A stretch of DNA of 64,000 nt from Waddliaceae bacterium (GTDB taxonomy: Bacteria > Chlamydiota > Chlamydiia > Chlamydiales > GCA-2709385): assembly GCA_002709385.1 (NCBI GenBank), contig PAQS01000040.1:124001-188000 (forward strand), given 5' to 3'. How positions within the stretch are numbered: position 1 is the first letter of the stretch; each line of letters starts with the position of its first letter. The notes under the pieces are model-generated. The model saw nothing but the letters and a program-made list of their open reading frames with translations. It was not told the origin of the DNA and searched no databases. The position numbers and the translations under genes were made by a program. This document shows positions 26,144 to 35,064 of the stretch, piece after piece.

Positions 26144-27055
26144 TTATTCTTTAGAAGAAGTATGTTTTCGGTCCTGGATTTGTCGTACACGTTCTTTATT
26201 CTGCGATAGATTCAGGACTTTATGTTTTGAAAGCTGTACCTGACCAGGAGCAGCTCCTCTTTGTTTTCTAAGGTATTTACACTGAGTAACTACAATTTCT
26301 ACATGATTTTCATTTTTAGCCTTACTATAGTAAGCAGCAAGAAGAGCTGCATCATGTATCGCTTCGTTATCAGGTTCTTGTTTTTTTGCTAATCGAAGAA
26401 CAACATGAGATCCAGGGCAATTTCTTGCGTGAAACCACCAATCAGAGCCATTTGCAAGAGAAAAACTTACTTGATCATTATCTTTTGCTTTTTTTCCAAC
26501 CCAAATATTCAAACCACTAGAGCTTAGAAAACTCCAGTACGGTTTGGCTTTCTCTGAAACTTTACGTTGCTGAATTTTCTTAGGAGCAGGATATAATTCA
26601 TACTTTTTACGAAATATCGCTAAGCTCTCACGGTCACCAATTTCTTCTACTTGTGATAAATATTCACTCTGCTCCTCTAAGAGATCTCTTAGTTTTGTGC
26701 ATAAAGAATCGAGATGTGTTAGGCGTTTACGTAGTTTACGCGCTTTACTAAAAAAAGCTTCAAGTTGTTCTTTAGGAAGAAGTTTTGGATCTAATTTAAG
26801 TGTTCGAGAGTTTCCTGTACTGTAATCTATGACATGAAGCTCTGTCATACCGCGACGTAATTTACTGTATTGAGTTTTAAGTAGTTGTCCTTCCAGTTCA
26901 ATGTTTTTCCATTGCAAACAAGTTTCTCTCTCTTGAGATTGTCTAAGTAAGTTCTTTCTTGTTCGCTTCACCAAACGACGGAGAATTGCAATAGTCTCAC
27001 TACGCTCTTTTTCTAAGAGTTCCTGCTCGGTATCCATACAGTGGTCATCTGACAT
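26144..27055 (-). CDS. NFACT-R (DUF814) protein lacking the NFACT-N domain
   Basis: 303 residues. Residues 15-160 are charged coiled-coil helices; residues 175-300 are the NFACT-R domain, with GLNIWVGKKAKDNDQVSF matching the family GRNxxxND segment and WWFHARNCPGSHVVLR matching the WxHxxxxPGSHV core. Full RqcH/NEMF proteins (about 550 residues) carry an N-terminal NFACT-N domain that binds tRNA on stalled 60S/50S subunits; it is absent here. RqcH adds C-terminal alanine tails, so a role on ribosomes is possible but untested for this short form. Start ATG 27055. Likely co-transcribed with the zinc-ribbon gene 30 bases upstream. Confidence 0.8.
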   Translation of the reverse strand: MSDDHCMDTEQELLEKERSETIAILRRLVKRTRKNLLRQSQERETCLQWKNIELEGQLLKTQYSKLRRGMTELHVIDYSTGNSRTLKLDPKLLPKEQLEAFFSKARKLRKRLTHLDSLCTKLRDLLEEQSEYLSQVEEIGDRESLAIFRKKYELYPAPKKIQQRKVSEKAKPYWSFLSSSGLNIWVGKKAKDNDQVSFSLANGSDWWFHARNCPGSHVVLRLAKKQEPDNEAIHDAALLAAYYSKAKNENHVEIVVTQCKYLRKQRGAAPGQVQLSKHKVLNLSQNKERVRQIQDRKHTSSKE

Positions 27056-27085
27056 AAAAAGTATTCAAGTAACTAAAATGAAATA

Positions 27086-27931
27086 CTATAACAGAGTTTC
27101 TGGAAATACACCTTCTATTTCTGGAAAGCTGCGTTGCTGGTACTCCCAAGAAATTTGTTTTTCAAAAAAACTCTCTTGAGGTCCTCTAGTATTTTCCATC
27201 TCCAAATTCTTTAAACCACTTGCTAAATATTCTAATGAGCGGAGAGTTTGTAACTCTTCACCAAAGTAATCCCAAGCTAAATTGGGGCTTACATCGCGTG
27301 TACCGCGTCTTAAGCGTGAAAACTCAAAGTCTGTATAACCATTTTTATTTGTATGACTCTTAATCTCAAGAGATAAAAGTATAGAAAGTGGCCATATACC
27401 TTTTTGATATTTATTGAGGTGAAGGGTCAGGCCACCAGAAGAGGATTGGGAAAGTGCAAGAGCTAAACCGCTCTTTGAATCTGGTGTTATCTTCAATACA
27501 TCTAATAAAATACTTAGTGCAACTTCTTCCGGAATATCAGTGAATTTGATTCCTTGTTTTCCGATGTCGTAATCTTTACGATGTTCATATACAGTTTGAA
27601 GAATTTGTTGCTTACGGCGCCACCATAACTCGTTATTGAGCGATGTACTTAAAGACTCACTAAAGAAATCTTTTCTTAGATCTTTAACATCAATAGGTTC
27701 ACGCAAAAGATCAGCCATAAACATCCATGGCATAGCAAGAAGGAAAAGGATTAGTAAAAAAACTCCAACCCGAGAATAAATCAGAGGAAAATCTTGATTC
27801 AAAGGTTCATTCTCAAGAATTGTAGTTTCTTGTTCTTCAGGAAGCTCGGACTGAAGCAACAATGCTGTACCACATAGCTGGCATTGTTTAGCCGATGTGG
27901 AATTTTTCGATCCACAAAGAGTACATTTCAT
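27086..27931 (-). CDS. Zinc-ribbon protein with one membrane helix
   Basis: 281 residues. Residues 1-25 form a zinc ribbon (CTLCGSKNSTSAKQCQLCG, two CxxC knuckles). Residues about 50-72 are a single membrane helix (VGVFLLILFLLAMPWMFMA). The remaining 200 residues are outside the membrane, with no motif I know. The topology puts the ribbon in the cytoplasm and the large domain in the periplasm. Function unknown. It lies between metK and the NFACT-R gene, with a 14-bp palindrome in the leader. Confidence 0.65.
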   Translation of the reverse strand: MKCTLCGSKNSTSAKQCQLCGTALLLQSELPEEQETTILENEPLNQDFPLIYSRVGVFLLILFLLAMPWMFMADLLREPIDVKDLRKDFFSESLSTSLNNELWWRRKQQILQTVYEHRKDYDIGKQGIKFTDIPEEVALSILLDVLKITPDSKSGLALALSQSSSGGLTLHLNKYQKGIWPLSILLSLEIKSHTNKNGYTDFEFSRLRRGTRDVSPNLAWDYFGEELQTLRSLEYLASGLKNLEMENTRGPQESFFEKQISWEYQQRSFPEIEGVFPETLL

Positions 27932-27958
27932 CGATTATTACCCCGGAAAGGTGTTCTC

Positions 27959-27972
27959 TTAGAGATCTCTAA
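27959..27972. promoter_or_regulatory. 14-bp perfect palindrome (TTAGAGATCTCTAA)
   Basis: A perfect 14-base DNA palindrome sits in the 64-base gap between metK and the zinc-ribbon gene. It could be a dimeric repressor site or chance; there is no evidence for a bound protein. Confidence 0.3.
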
Positions 27973-27995
27973 ATTATCTGATCGTATTGACAAGG

Positions 27996-29156
27996 TCAAG
28001 AAAAGTACCTTTTTAATTCGTCAACTTTATCAGTTTTTTCCCAAGTGAACTCTTTCTCTGTACGACCAAAGTGACCGTGAAAAGCAGTAGAAAGATAAAT
28101 AGGACGCTTCAAATTCAAGTGTTTAATGATGCCTTTAGGGGTGAGATCAAATAGTTCGTGAACACCTTTAGCCAATGCTTCTTCATCGTATTTATTATTA
28201 CATCCAAAACAATCCACTTTTATCGATACAGGGTAAGGAACACCAATGGCGTAAGCAAGTTGTACTTCACACCTTGAAGTAAGGCCAGCTGCAACTAAGT
28301 TTTTTGCTACATAACGAGCTGCATAACTCGCAGAACGGTCAACTTTTGATGGGTCTTTTCCAGAAAAACTACCTCCACCATTTCTTCCCATCCCACCGTA
28401 TGTATCAACCGCTGTTTTTCTCCCTGTTAAGCCACAGTCTGCTGCTGGGCCTCCTATAACAAAGCGTCCAGTAGGATTAATAAAGTAGCGAGTTTGGTCA
28501 TTAAGAAGAGATTTAGGAATACTTTCATAAATAAGATCACGCATATCTTTTTCTAAAGTTTTATGATCTAAATCCATACTATGCTGCGTACTAAGAACGA
28601 CCGTATCAATAGATAATGGTTTGTATCCTCTATATCGTACTGTTACCTGTGATTTAGCATCAGGGCGTAAATAAGGAATCTTATTTGAAGTTCTGTAATG
28701 AAGTAATTGCTCTACAATTCTATGAGAAAGAACAATTGGAAGTGGCATAAGCTCTTCGGTTTCATCGCAAGCATATCCAAACATAATTCCTTGATCACCA
28801 GCGCCTTGCCCTTGAAAATTACCACTTTCTTCAGAAACTCCTCTAGCAATATCAGGGGATTGTTTATGAATATGCAATAAGACTTTAGCGCTAATATGAG
28901 AAAAACCTTCATGTGGATTTGAATAGCCAATATTTTTTACTGTATCACGAGCTATTTGTTCGTAATCAATGACTGCATTAGAAGTAATTTCGCCTGCAAC
29001 TACAATCAGGTCAGTACAAACCATACATTCACAAGCAACATGTGCTTCAGGATCAAGGCGGAGAATAGCATCTAAAATTGCATCAGAAATTTGATCTGCA
29101 ATTTTATCTGGGTGTCCTTGTGCAACTGATTCAGAAGTAAATAGTGTATAAGACAT
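27996..29156 (-). CDS. metK: S-adenosylmethionine synthetase
   Basis: 386 residues, the standard length. It carries the N-terminal ATP and metal motif [17 protein letters not shown], the hexapeptide loop [12 protein letters not shown] near residue 115 and the P-loop-like [19 protein letters not shown] near residue 260. It makes SAM from methionine and ATP. Chlamydiaceae lack metK and import SAM, so its presence points to an environmental chlamydia. No SAM riboswitch was recognised in the short leader. Start ATG 29156 with weak ribosome-binding site. First gene of a likely metK-zinc-ribbon-NFACT-R transcript. Confidence 0.97.
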   Translation of the reverse strand: MSYTLFTSESVAQGHPDKIADQISDAILDAILRLDPEAHVACECMVCTDLIVVAGEITSNAVIDYEQIARDTVKNIGYSNPHEGFSHISAKVLLHIHKQSPDIARGVSEESGNFQGQGAGDQGIMFGYACDETEELMPLPIVLSHRIVEQLLHYRTSNKIPYLRPDAKSQVTVRYRGYKPLSIDTVVLSTQHSMDLDHKTLEKDMRDLIYESIPKSLLNDQTRYFINPTGRFVIGGPAADCGLTGRKTAVDTYGGMGRNGGGSFSGKDPSKVDRSASYAARYVAKNLVAAGLTSRCEVQLAYAIGVPYPVSIKVDCFGCNNKYDEEALAKGVHELFDLTPKGIIKHLNLKRPIYLSTAFHGHFGRTEKEFTWEKTDKVDELKRYFS

Positions 29157-29235
29157 AAAACCAACTAAACTTGTTTCTTTACTAAGCCTAGCATATAGTG
29201 GTTGCTTCTTGTGATTATTTTTTTAGGCGAAGAGT

Positions 29236-29700
29236 ATGTTAACTCGTTTTTTGATTTTATGCTTGTTACCTTTCTATCTTTCAGCACAACACCATACGTT
29301 ATCTCTTGATTCAATTTCTAACTCAAATTCATGGGATCAACATCTTGGTCAAGAAGTAGAGTTACAAGGTTTTCTTCATTCCACGAGCGATGGGCGCTAT
29401 TATCTTTCTTCGCAAGCTAATTTACGCACATGTTGTATAGGAAAAACAGAAAATGTTGGGAAGCAAGTACATCTTTTAGGAGCATTTGAAGAGCATTCTT
29501 CATCTCAATTACTAACTATACAAGGTGTTTTAGATAAAGAAGAATCAAATGATGAACATGGAAAAATTTTGTACTTGTACTGTGTTCATAACGTACGTGT
29601 ATTAGAATCTGATTATACTCCCTTATACTGGGGGTTATGCGGTGCTATTGTTGTTCTTACAATATTATTTGTTTCAAGAAAAATAAAAATACGCTCCTGA
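29236..29700 (+). CDS. Small exported membrane protein of unknown function
   Basis: 154 residues. The N-terminal signal sequence is FLILCLLPFYLSAQ (cleavage near residue 17). The middle part (30-115) looks like a small beta-barrel or OB-type fold (GQEVELQGFL, LRTCCIGK, GKQVHLLGAFE). A C-terminal membrane helix (YWGLCGAIVVLTILFVSRKIKIR, residues 130-153) ends in positive charges. The protein thus stays anchored in the inner membrane with its domain in the periplasm. I know no name for it. Convergent with the MORN-type gene; its stop lies inside the shared terminator. Confidence 0.65.
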   Translation: MLTRFLILCLLPFYLSAQHHTLSLDSISNSNSWDQHLGQEVELQGFLHSTSDGRYYLSSQANLRTCCIGKTENVGKQVHLLGAFEEHSSSQLLTIQGVLDKEESNDEHGKILYLYCVHNVRVLESDYTPLYWGLCGAIVVLTILFVSRKIKIRS

Positions 29701-29713
29701 ATTATTCAGGAGC
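29693..29713. terminator. Bidirectional terminator
   Basis: Perfect 9-bp stem (GCTCCTGAA at 29693-29701, TTCAGGAGC at 29705-29713) with a three-base loop between convergent stop codons. On the minus strand it is followed by a T-rich tail (complement of 29681-29690); on the plus strand the tail is weaker. Confidence 0.8.
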
Positions 29714-29722
29714 ACAGTATTC

Positions 29723-32317
29723 TTATTCAATAGGTTTTTCTTCTGCAACACCAGGAGTAGGGACAGCTGAATAATCTTCAGTATATACAATAATACCTTG
29801 GTCATAGTGTTCTTCTTTTACTTTATCTCCATAGCGATCATACCAAGTCCATGCACCATCTTTTAAACCATTACTATATTGTCCTTGAGACTTAATACGA
29901 CCATTTTCATGCCACTCTGTTGCTTGCCCATTAAGAAGGTTATGAGAAAAATAAGCTGTATACTGCTCTTGCTCATTACCATACCAAACATTGTGGGTGC
30001 CAGTACGGCGGCCATAAATCCATGTTCCTTCACTCAAAGCTTGTCCATTTTCATGCCACTCTTTGTGGTTTCCGTGGATCATGCCGAACATATATTCAGT
30101 TTCAGAGCGAATTTTTCCATTGCTATGCCACTCAGTCATTTTTCCATGGCGTAAGCCTTGTTGAAGTTCATAAGAAGCTACCATATTATCTTCAGCATCA
30201 AACTTATATAAAGTTCCGTTTCCATCATCAAATGTACTTCTTTTTAATAAGCGTTTTCCATTTTGAGCAAACCAACGCCAAGTACCTACAGGAAGACCAT
30301 GAGAATATTCACCTTTCACACCAAGCTTTCCTGTTTCATGATATGCCGCATGAATACCTTGCTCATGCCCTTGTACAAAAGCTGTTTCTTGCTTTAATTC
30401 ACCATTAGCATGGTAAATACGCTGTACACCATCCCTTAAGCCATTTTTATACTGACCAGCTTCTTTTAGTGTTCCTGTTTCATAAAAGCTTTTCATTGGG
30501 CCATCAAGTTTACCTTGACGGAAGTTTTGAGTGAGAGCGACTGCGCCATCGCGGTGATAGCTATCCCACTCTCCATTGGCTAAGTCTAAGTGATATTTAC
30601 CTTTAAGCTTTAAGACAGGTGCGCTACCAACTAAATAATCATACCACTCTTCATATATGCCTTCTTTTTTTCCATAGCTGAAAGTTGTACGAGCGTGAGT
30701 AAGCCCATTTTCATACCATGAATTCCATTCACCTTCTTTCTGTCCAAGGTGGTAGTTTCCTTCAATTTTTTTATGATTAGAATTTTGTCCTTCAGCGGTA
30801 GGCCAATATTCTTCGTAAATACTGTCTGCTTTTCCATAATGGTAAGAGGCGATAATTCTTGGTGCTCCATCAGGGTACCACTCTTTCCAACTACCATGCT
30901 TTTCATTACTAGCGTAGAAACCTTCTGTTTTAATTTGGCTTGGCTCTTCCGATACTCCTAAATCATACCACTCAACAAAAATACCATGGTGCATTCCCAT
31001 AGACCACTCTTGCTTACTTTTAGGCCGACCATTAGGGTACCACTCTTCCCAAGAACCACTTTTTAAATTTTGTAAAAAATGGCCTTTTTGACTTAAAGAC
31101 CCATCAGAAAAATAAGTTTCAAATTTTCCATGAGGAACCTCGTTTAAAAGCTCCATTGTTAGCTCTTTATTGCCTTCAGTTGAGTAACGTGTCAAAGTAC
31201 AAGTTTCTTGATCTTCGCTATACTCTCTTTCTTCTGCAATACGAGCTACTTCATCAGAATTTTCACTAGAATGGTAAATCCTAACAGTATGAGCAAACAT
31301 ACCGTTTAAATACTGTCCTTCTGCCTTTAACGCGCCATCAGTATACCATTCTTTAAAAGGACCCGATGCAATTCCTTCATCGTAGGTCATCTGAGCTTCG
31401 AGAGCTCCATCAGGATAGTAAATTTTCTTAAGACCACTGATTTGTCCGTTCTTAAAAGGAATCTCTTCGCGAATGACAAGGTTGGCTTCAGCCATGTGTG
31501 GTTTTTGCTCAGCATTATTAGAAATGTAAGTAAAAAATATACCGCTTCCTTTCGAAAAAGTTGAAGTACGTAGAGTTCTGCCGTCTACATTTCTCCAAAC
31601 CCACTCTCCATCAGGGATACCCATTTGTAATTGGCCGTCTACCAACAAGACAGAACGCTTACTCCATACCTTTTTAGATCCATGTTCTTGATCATTCACA
31701 TAACTTAGCTCTAATGAACGAACCCCATTATCATGCCAATATGTAAAACGACCTTGCTTCTTTCCATGTACATAAAACTCTTGAGATGCGCTTTTACCAT
31801 TAGGATGGAAGGTATTGCGAGGACCATGCAAGGCATCCTGCCAATAATTTTCTTCAACAAGAAGTTGTTGCTGCCCATTCCAAACACGCCATGCACCAGT
31901 ACGTTTTCCAAGCTGGAACTCTCCTTCTGTAAGGCTTCCATCTTCAGCCACAAAAACCCACTTACCATGGCGAGTACCATTCGCAACAGCCCCGTGACTA
32001 GATAAACTACCGTTAGGGTAAAAAGTCGTTTCAGTTCCATGTTGAATATATGAACTGTCCGGCATCCTAGCAAATGTTTGAATTAACTGAGGTTGACCGT
32101 TAGGAAAGTAACTGCGCTGCTGAATACTATCTGCATATACACCGTTTTTTTCACGCGGACTAAGACCTAAAGTTCCTGTTGCTCCACGCAAAACAGATTC
32201 TTGAATTGCTTGCAAAGCAGCTCCTGGAAAATGAGCTGCTTCTCCTGCATAAGCTGTAGCAGTAGAAATAAGCATTAAAAGAGAAAGATTGACGACGAAA
32301 GACCGAAAGGAATTCAT
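29723..32317 (-). CDS. Second secreted MORN-type (MORN_2/YwqK-like) repeat protein
   Basis: About 864 residues with signal peptide (FRSFVVNLSLLMLISTATAYA, cleaved before GEAA). It has roughly 28 repeats of the MORN_2 pattern, such as YYPDGALEAQMTYDEGIASG, WYPNGRPKSKQEW, WHENGRIKSQGQYSNGLKDG. It differs from the 6495-9071 protein in repeat flanks (many xxHGxxxEWYxxG units) but has nearly the same length and build. I use the ATG at 32317, with GGGTGG just upstream, instead of the GTG at 32326. The role is unknown; an exported beta-solenoid binding partner or adhesin is plausible. Monocistronic, ending at a strong terminator. Confidence 0.85.
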   Translation of the reverse strand: MNSFRSFVVNLSLLMLISTATAYAGEAAHFPGAALQAIQESVLRGATGTLGLSPREKNGVYADSIQQRSYFPNGQPQLIQTFARMPDSSYIQHGTETTFYPNGSLSSHGAVANGTRHGKWVFVAEDGSLTEGEFQLGKRTGAWRVWNGQQQLLVEENYWQDALHGPRNTFHPNGKSASQEFYVHGKKQGRFTYWHDNGVRSLELSYVNDQEHGSKKVWSKRSVLLVDGQLQMGIPDGEWVWRNVDGRTLRTSTFSKGSGIFFTYISNNAEQKPHMAEANLVIREEIPFKNGQISGLKKIYYPDGALEAQMTYDEGIASGPFKEWYTDGALKAEGQYLNGMFAHTVRIYHSSENSDEVARIAEEREYSEDQETCTLTRYSTEGNKELTMELLNEVPHGKFETYFSDGSLSQKGHFLQNLKSGSWEEWYPNGRPKSKQEWSMGMHHGIFVEWYDLGVSEEPSQIKTEGFYASNEKHGSWKEWYPDGAPRIIASYHYGKADSIYEEYWPTAEGQNSNHKKIEGNYHLGQKEGEWNSWYENGLTHARTTFSYGKKEGIYEEWYDYLVGSAPVLKLKGKYHLDLANGEWDSYHRDGAVALTQNFRQGKLDGPMKSFYETGTLKEAGQYKNGLRDGVQRIYHANGELKQETAFVQGHEQGIHAAYHETGKLGVKGEYSHGLPVGTWRWFAQNGKRLLKRSTFDDGNGTLYKFDAEDNMVASYELQQGLRHGKMTEWHSNGKIRSETEYMFGMIHGNHKEWHENGQALSEGTWIYGRRTGTHNVWYGNEQEQYTAYFSHNLLNGQATEWHENGRIKSQGQYSNGLKDGAWTWYDRYGDKVKEEHYDQGIIVYTEDYSAVPTPGVAEEKPIE

Positions 32318-32496
32318 CACGACCACCCGAGAAAGTTATATAGAATTATTTTGATTGTATAGAGGAAAAGCCAAAAGATGCAAGAGGGGAAAATGAGTAT
32401 TTAGTTTTTGTATTATTCGAGTTTTTACTAGATTTATATGCTTATACAAAATATAATTTATGGTCGCTTTATAAAATTAATTAATAAAGGTTTAAT

Positions 32497-33153
32497 ATGG
32501 CATCTCCATTAACCAATGAAGCTCTTTTGCCTATTGATTATTCACAGAAAAGAGATCGTTACTTTCGTGATCTTAATAGTGAATCAGGAGAATTGCTTCG
32601 ACGCTTTGTTGTGCGCAAATTAAGCTCTCGTCAGACGTTTTGCGTTCGTAATTTATGGACTACGTTTGAAGCAATGGGAGAAGCTTATAAAAAATCGGTT
32701 ACAGTTTGTAGTCGTGTTGGAAGTGGTCTAGGTGCTGTTTCATCTGGATTTTTAGCTATTACAAGTTTAGCTGCAGCTACTATTGTAACTTTTGGTGCAG
32801 CTTTAGTTGCAGCTGGTTTGCTTACTGTAGTTATAGGCGTTGGAACTGCAGCCGGAGCTGTTCTGGGTGGAGCTCTAGGGTTAGTTTTAGGTGTACCTGC
32901 TTCGTTAGTTGCAGCGGTCATTCATCATATATCTGTTATACGTAAAGAAAAAGTATTTAAGGATTTGATTTCTCATTTTAGAGATCGAATCGAAGGTGGT
33001 TTTGATCTTCACTACAACGATTTTAAAGAATTAAAAAAAGTCTTTAGCCGTGAAGATTTACGTGAAGTTTATGATGAGTGGATTGCATGCCGATCTTCTG
33101 AGATTCATCCTTTAGAACGCAGAAAAATCAGACGCTATTTAGAAATTGAATAG
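32497..33153 (+). CDS. Membrane protein with bilobed hydrophobic segment (Inc-like candidate)
   Basis: 218 residues. A hydrophilic N-terminal third (1-70) is followed by about 75 residues of small and hydrophobic amino acids in two lobes, rich in Gly and Ala (about 77-150: AVSSGFLAITSLAAATIVTF, then VIGVGTAAGAVLGGALGLVL), then a charged C-terminal tail (150-218). There is no signal peptide. The bilobed hydrophobic pattern is the hallmark used to predict chlamydial inclusion-membrane (Inc) proteins; no sequence family was recognised, so Inc status is inference. Start ATG 32497 with AAAGG; a TATAAT at 32452-32457 may be its -10. Own terminator downstream. Confidence 0.65.
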   Translation: MASPLTNEALLPIDYSQKRDRYFRDLNSESGELLRRFVVRKLSSRQTFCVRNLWTTFEAMGEAYKKSVTVCSRVGSGLGAVSSGFLAITSLAAATIVTFGAALVAAGLLTVVIGVGTAAGAVLGGALGLVLGVPASLVAAVIHHISVIRKEKVFKDLISHFRDRIEGGFDLHYNDFKELKKVFSREDLREVYDEWIACRSSEIHPLERRKIRRYLEIE

Positions 33154-33162
33154 TTTGTAAAA

Positions 33163-33189
33163 TGGGAGAGAGTTCTTATTTCTCTCCCA
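33163..33189. terminator. Bidirectional stem-loop terminator
   Basis: Perfect 9-bp stem (TGGGAGAGA at 33163-33171, TCTCTCCCA at 33181-33189) with a nine-base loop between the convergent Inc-like gene and nucleotide transporter gene. A short T run (ATTTT) follows on the minus strand. Confidence 0.75.
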
Positions 33190-33200
33190 ATAAAATCTTC

Positions 33201-34760
33201 TTAGCTTGTAGCAAGCACTTCAGAATTTTTTTCACTATTATTCACATTGCTTGTACTTGGCGCTGAGCTTAGTGCTTTGAATTCTTTAGATAAGACTCGA
33301 ACAGCTAGAATCCAGCATACAATAGATGTAATAGTGATTATAGCGATATAAGGTGCGCTCATGGTGAATGAGGCAAACACAAACAAAAATATTTGATGAA
33401 TCAGTGAGCCACCTGATTTACCCATACGCGAAATAACACCGTCAATAGCAGCTTTTCCGTGAAGTTTTTGCTCTGGATCTAGAGGAATAAAAGCCATCTC
33501 TTTCGTGTTATCAAACACGGTGTATTTAGCAGCTTTACTGAAAGCATTATGAGCTGCACCAAAAAAGACAACTACGACAAGAGGCGATAGGCCGTCCAGT
33601 ACAGGGAACAACACTGCCATGCTAGGACCAAAAAGCAAGAAGCCAAAAAAGCCCAAAGTTGTGATTAACATAATAACAGGGGTCAGCATCGCTGTAAATG
33701 TCCATCCCAATCTACGTATAGCATTACCGCTAATGAAAACAGCAGTGAATGTAGAAATGACACCCATTACAGAAGTAAGTTTGTTCATATAGATGTTGTA
33801 CTGAGCGCCTGTTGGGTAAAGTTGGCGTAGTTGATCTTTCCACAGTACTTCGACCAAATTAATGCACAAGTTGTAACCTAGAACCAAAACAGCAAGACAA
33901 ATCAAGTATTTAGAACTGAGCAATAAGCGAAAGCTTTCGCTTAAAGAGCCCTGATTTTTCTTCTTGCTTGAAGGAGAGCTCGGGGTCGATAACTCTTCTG
34001 GATAGACTACATTTACATGAAGCCAGCGATAAATAGCTATAATGGCAAAGCCAATAACAATCACAACAGAACAAAGAGCGATGATTGTTTGTTCCCAGGC
34101 GTCATGTGCAGAAGGTAGAAAAGGAACAGATTCTTCAAAAGTTAAATATAAAGCTGCTTGAGCTCCAGCAACAGCAGCTAGGTTAGCTCCGATACCAAAT
34201 ACACTGTAAAAACGTTTTGCCTCACATACTTTCGTGATGTTGTTGGCAAATCCCCAGAAAAGTACAGAAAGAACAATAGCAGCCCATAATTCTGATAGAG
34301 CGTAAAAAATAGAAAAAGACCAGTTACGAGCTACTGCTATAAGACCTGCCATCCCATCTGGTGTAAGCTTCGTAATATAATCAGCCGTAGCATGTGGATG
34401 AATCCAATCACGATTAGGGTAAAGAAGGGTAATAAAGAGCAAGAAATAGGTAAGGAAAAAAATAACGACACAGTAGAAAACTTTTTCCTGACTCATTATT
34501 CGCCCAAGCTTGCTTAAGGCATAGGTCAAAAATACAGCAAAAGGTAACATCGCCCAGACTTTTAAGAACGGAATGACTTCAGCTCCAGATCCTCTAGCGT
34601 TTACTACAATTGCGTCTTTAAGATTTTTAAGTATGCTGTAGTTAAAGCAAATCAGAAAGAAAATGCACAACATGGGTATGAGCTTACGAAGCTCATGCAT
34701 ATGGATGGGCCAGAGATAGGATCTAAGTCCAGTAAATTCCTCTGTTTCAGAATGGGCCAT
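33201..34760 (-). CDS. ntt: ATP/ADP-type nucleotide transporter, copy 1 (TLC family)
   Basis: 519 residues, 11-12 predicted membrane helices, TLC (ADP/ATP carrier) family of Chlamydiae and Rickettsiales. Typical segments are SYLWPIHMHELRKLIPM at the N terminus, FNYSILKNLKDAIVV (the conserved D/K-D region), SELWAAIVLSVLFWGFANNIT, EVLWKDQLRQLYPT and YTVFDNTKEMAFIPLD. These proteins exchange host ATP for ADP or import nucleotides by proton symport; which applies cannot be decided here. It is about half identical to the second copy at 36052-37623. A Ser-rich cytoplasmic tail follows residue 500. Monocistronic after an upstream hairpin at 34817-34842. Confidence 0.92.
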   Translation of the reverse strand: MAHSETEEFTGLRSYLWPIHMHELRKLIPMLCIFFLICFNYSILKNLKDAIVVNARGSGAEVIPFLKVWAMLPFAVFLTYALSKLGRIMSQEKVFYCVVIFFLTYFLLFITLLYPNRDWIHPHATADYITKLTPDGMAGLIAVARNWSFSIFYALSELWAAIVLSVLFWGFANNITKVCEAKRFYSVFGIGANLAAVAGAQAALYLTFEESVPFLPSAHDAWEQTIIALCSVVIVIGFAIIAIYRWLHVNVVYPEELSTPSSPSSKKKNQGSLSESFRLLLSSKYLICLAVLVLGYNLCINLVEVLWKDQLRQLYPTGAQYNIYMNKLTSVMGVISTFTAVFISGNAIRRLGWTFTAMLTPVIMLITTLGFFGFLLFGPSMAVLFPVLDGLSPLVVVVFFGAAHNAFSKAAKYTVFDNTKEMAFIPLDPEQKLHGKAAIDGVISRMGKSGGSLIHQIFLFVFASFTMSAPYIAIITITSIVCWILAVRVLSKEFKALSSAPSTSNVNNSEKNSEVLATS

Positions 34761-34816
34761 TATGTCCGTCGCCAGAATAAATAAATCATTTGTCCCATAA
34801 AAAAATTATGAGCTCC

Positions 34817-34842
34817 CTGTGATAGTCATTAGAATATCACAG
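34817..34842. promoter_or_regulatory. 8-bp hairpin in the leader of nucleotide transporter copy 1
   Basis: CTGTGATA (34817-34824) and TATCACAG (34835-34842) form a perfect 8-bp inverted repeat with a ten-base spacer about 57 bases upstream of the transporter start. It may be a dimeric operator or an mRNA hairpin; no U tract follows. Confidence 0.35.
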
Positions 34843-34983
34843 CATTATCAAATTTTTTATAAAGATCTATAACTAGAAACTATATTTAGTTCAGAAATAG
34901 ATTAAGTAGGTCACGAGGATAATATTATGCATTATTTTGCTAATAGATTCAAGGATAAGGGGGAGTCAAAGGTTAAAACTTTT

Positions 34984-35036
34984 CTAAGCTTAGCATAACC
35001 CTACTTAATAATTGAATAAGGGTAAGATAAGCTTAG
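34984..35036. repeat. Two copies of a TAAGCTTAG palindrome forming a long stem
   Basis: CTAAGCTTAG (34984-34993) is itself palindromic and is repeated as TAAGCTTAG at 35028-35036, so the two can pair with each other (9 bp); within the spacer ACCCT (34998-35002) and AGGGT (35019-35023) can also pair. It lies downstream of the secreted-protein gene and may be its terminator, although the following T run on the minus strand is interrupted. The 304-base gap 34761-35064 otherwise holds only AT-rich sequence. Confidence 0.4.
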
Positions 35037-35064
35037 AGAAAATGGAAAATTGCAATAAGAGAGA

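Noticed and set aside
29157-29235. SAM riboswitch upstream of metK
   Set aside because: The gap of 79 bases to the divergent gene is short and shows none of the conserved SAM-riboswitch stems.
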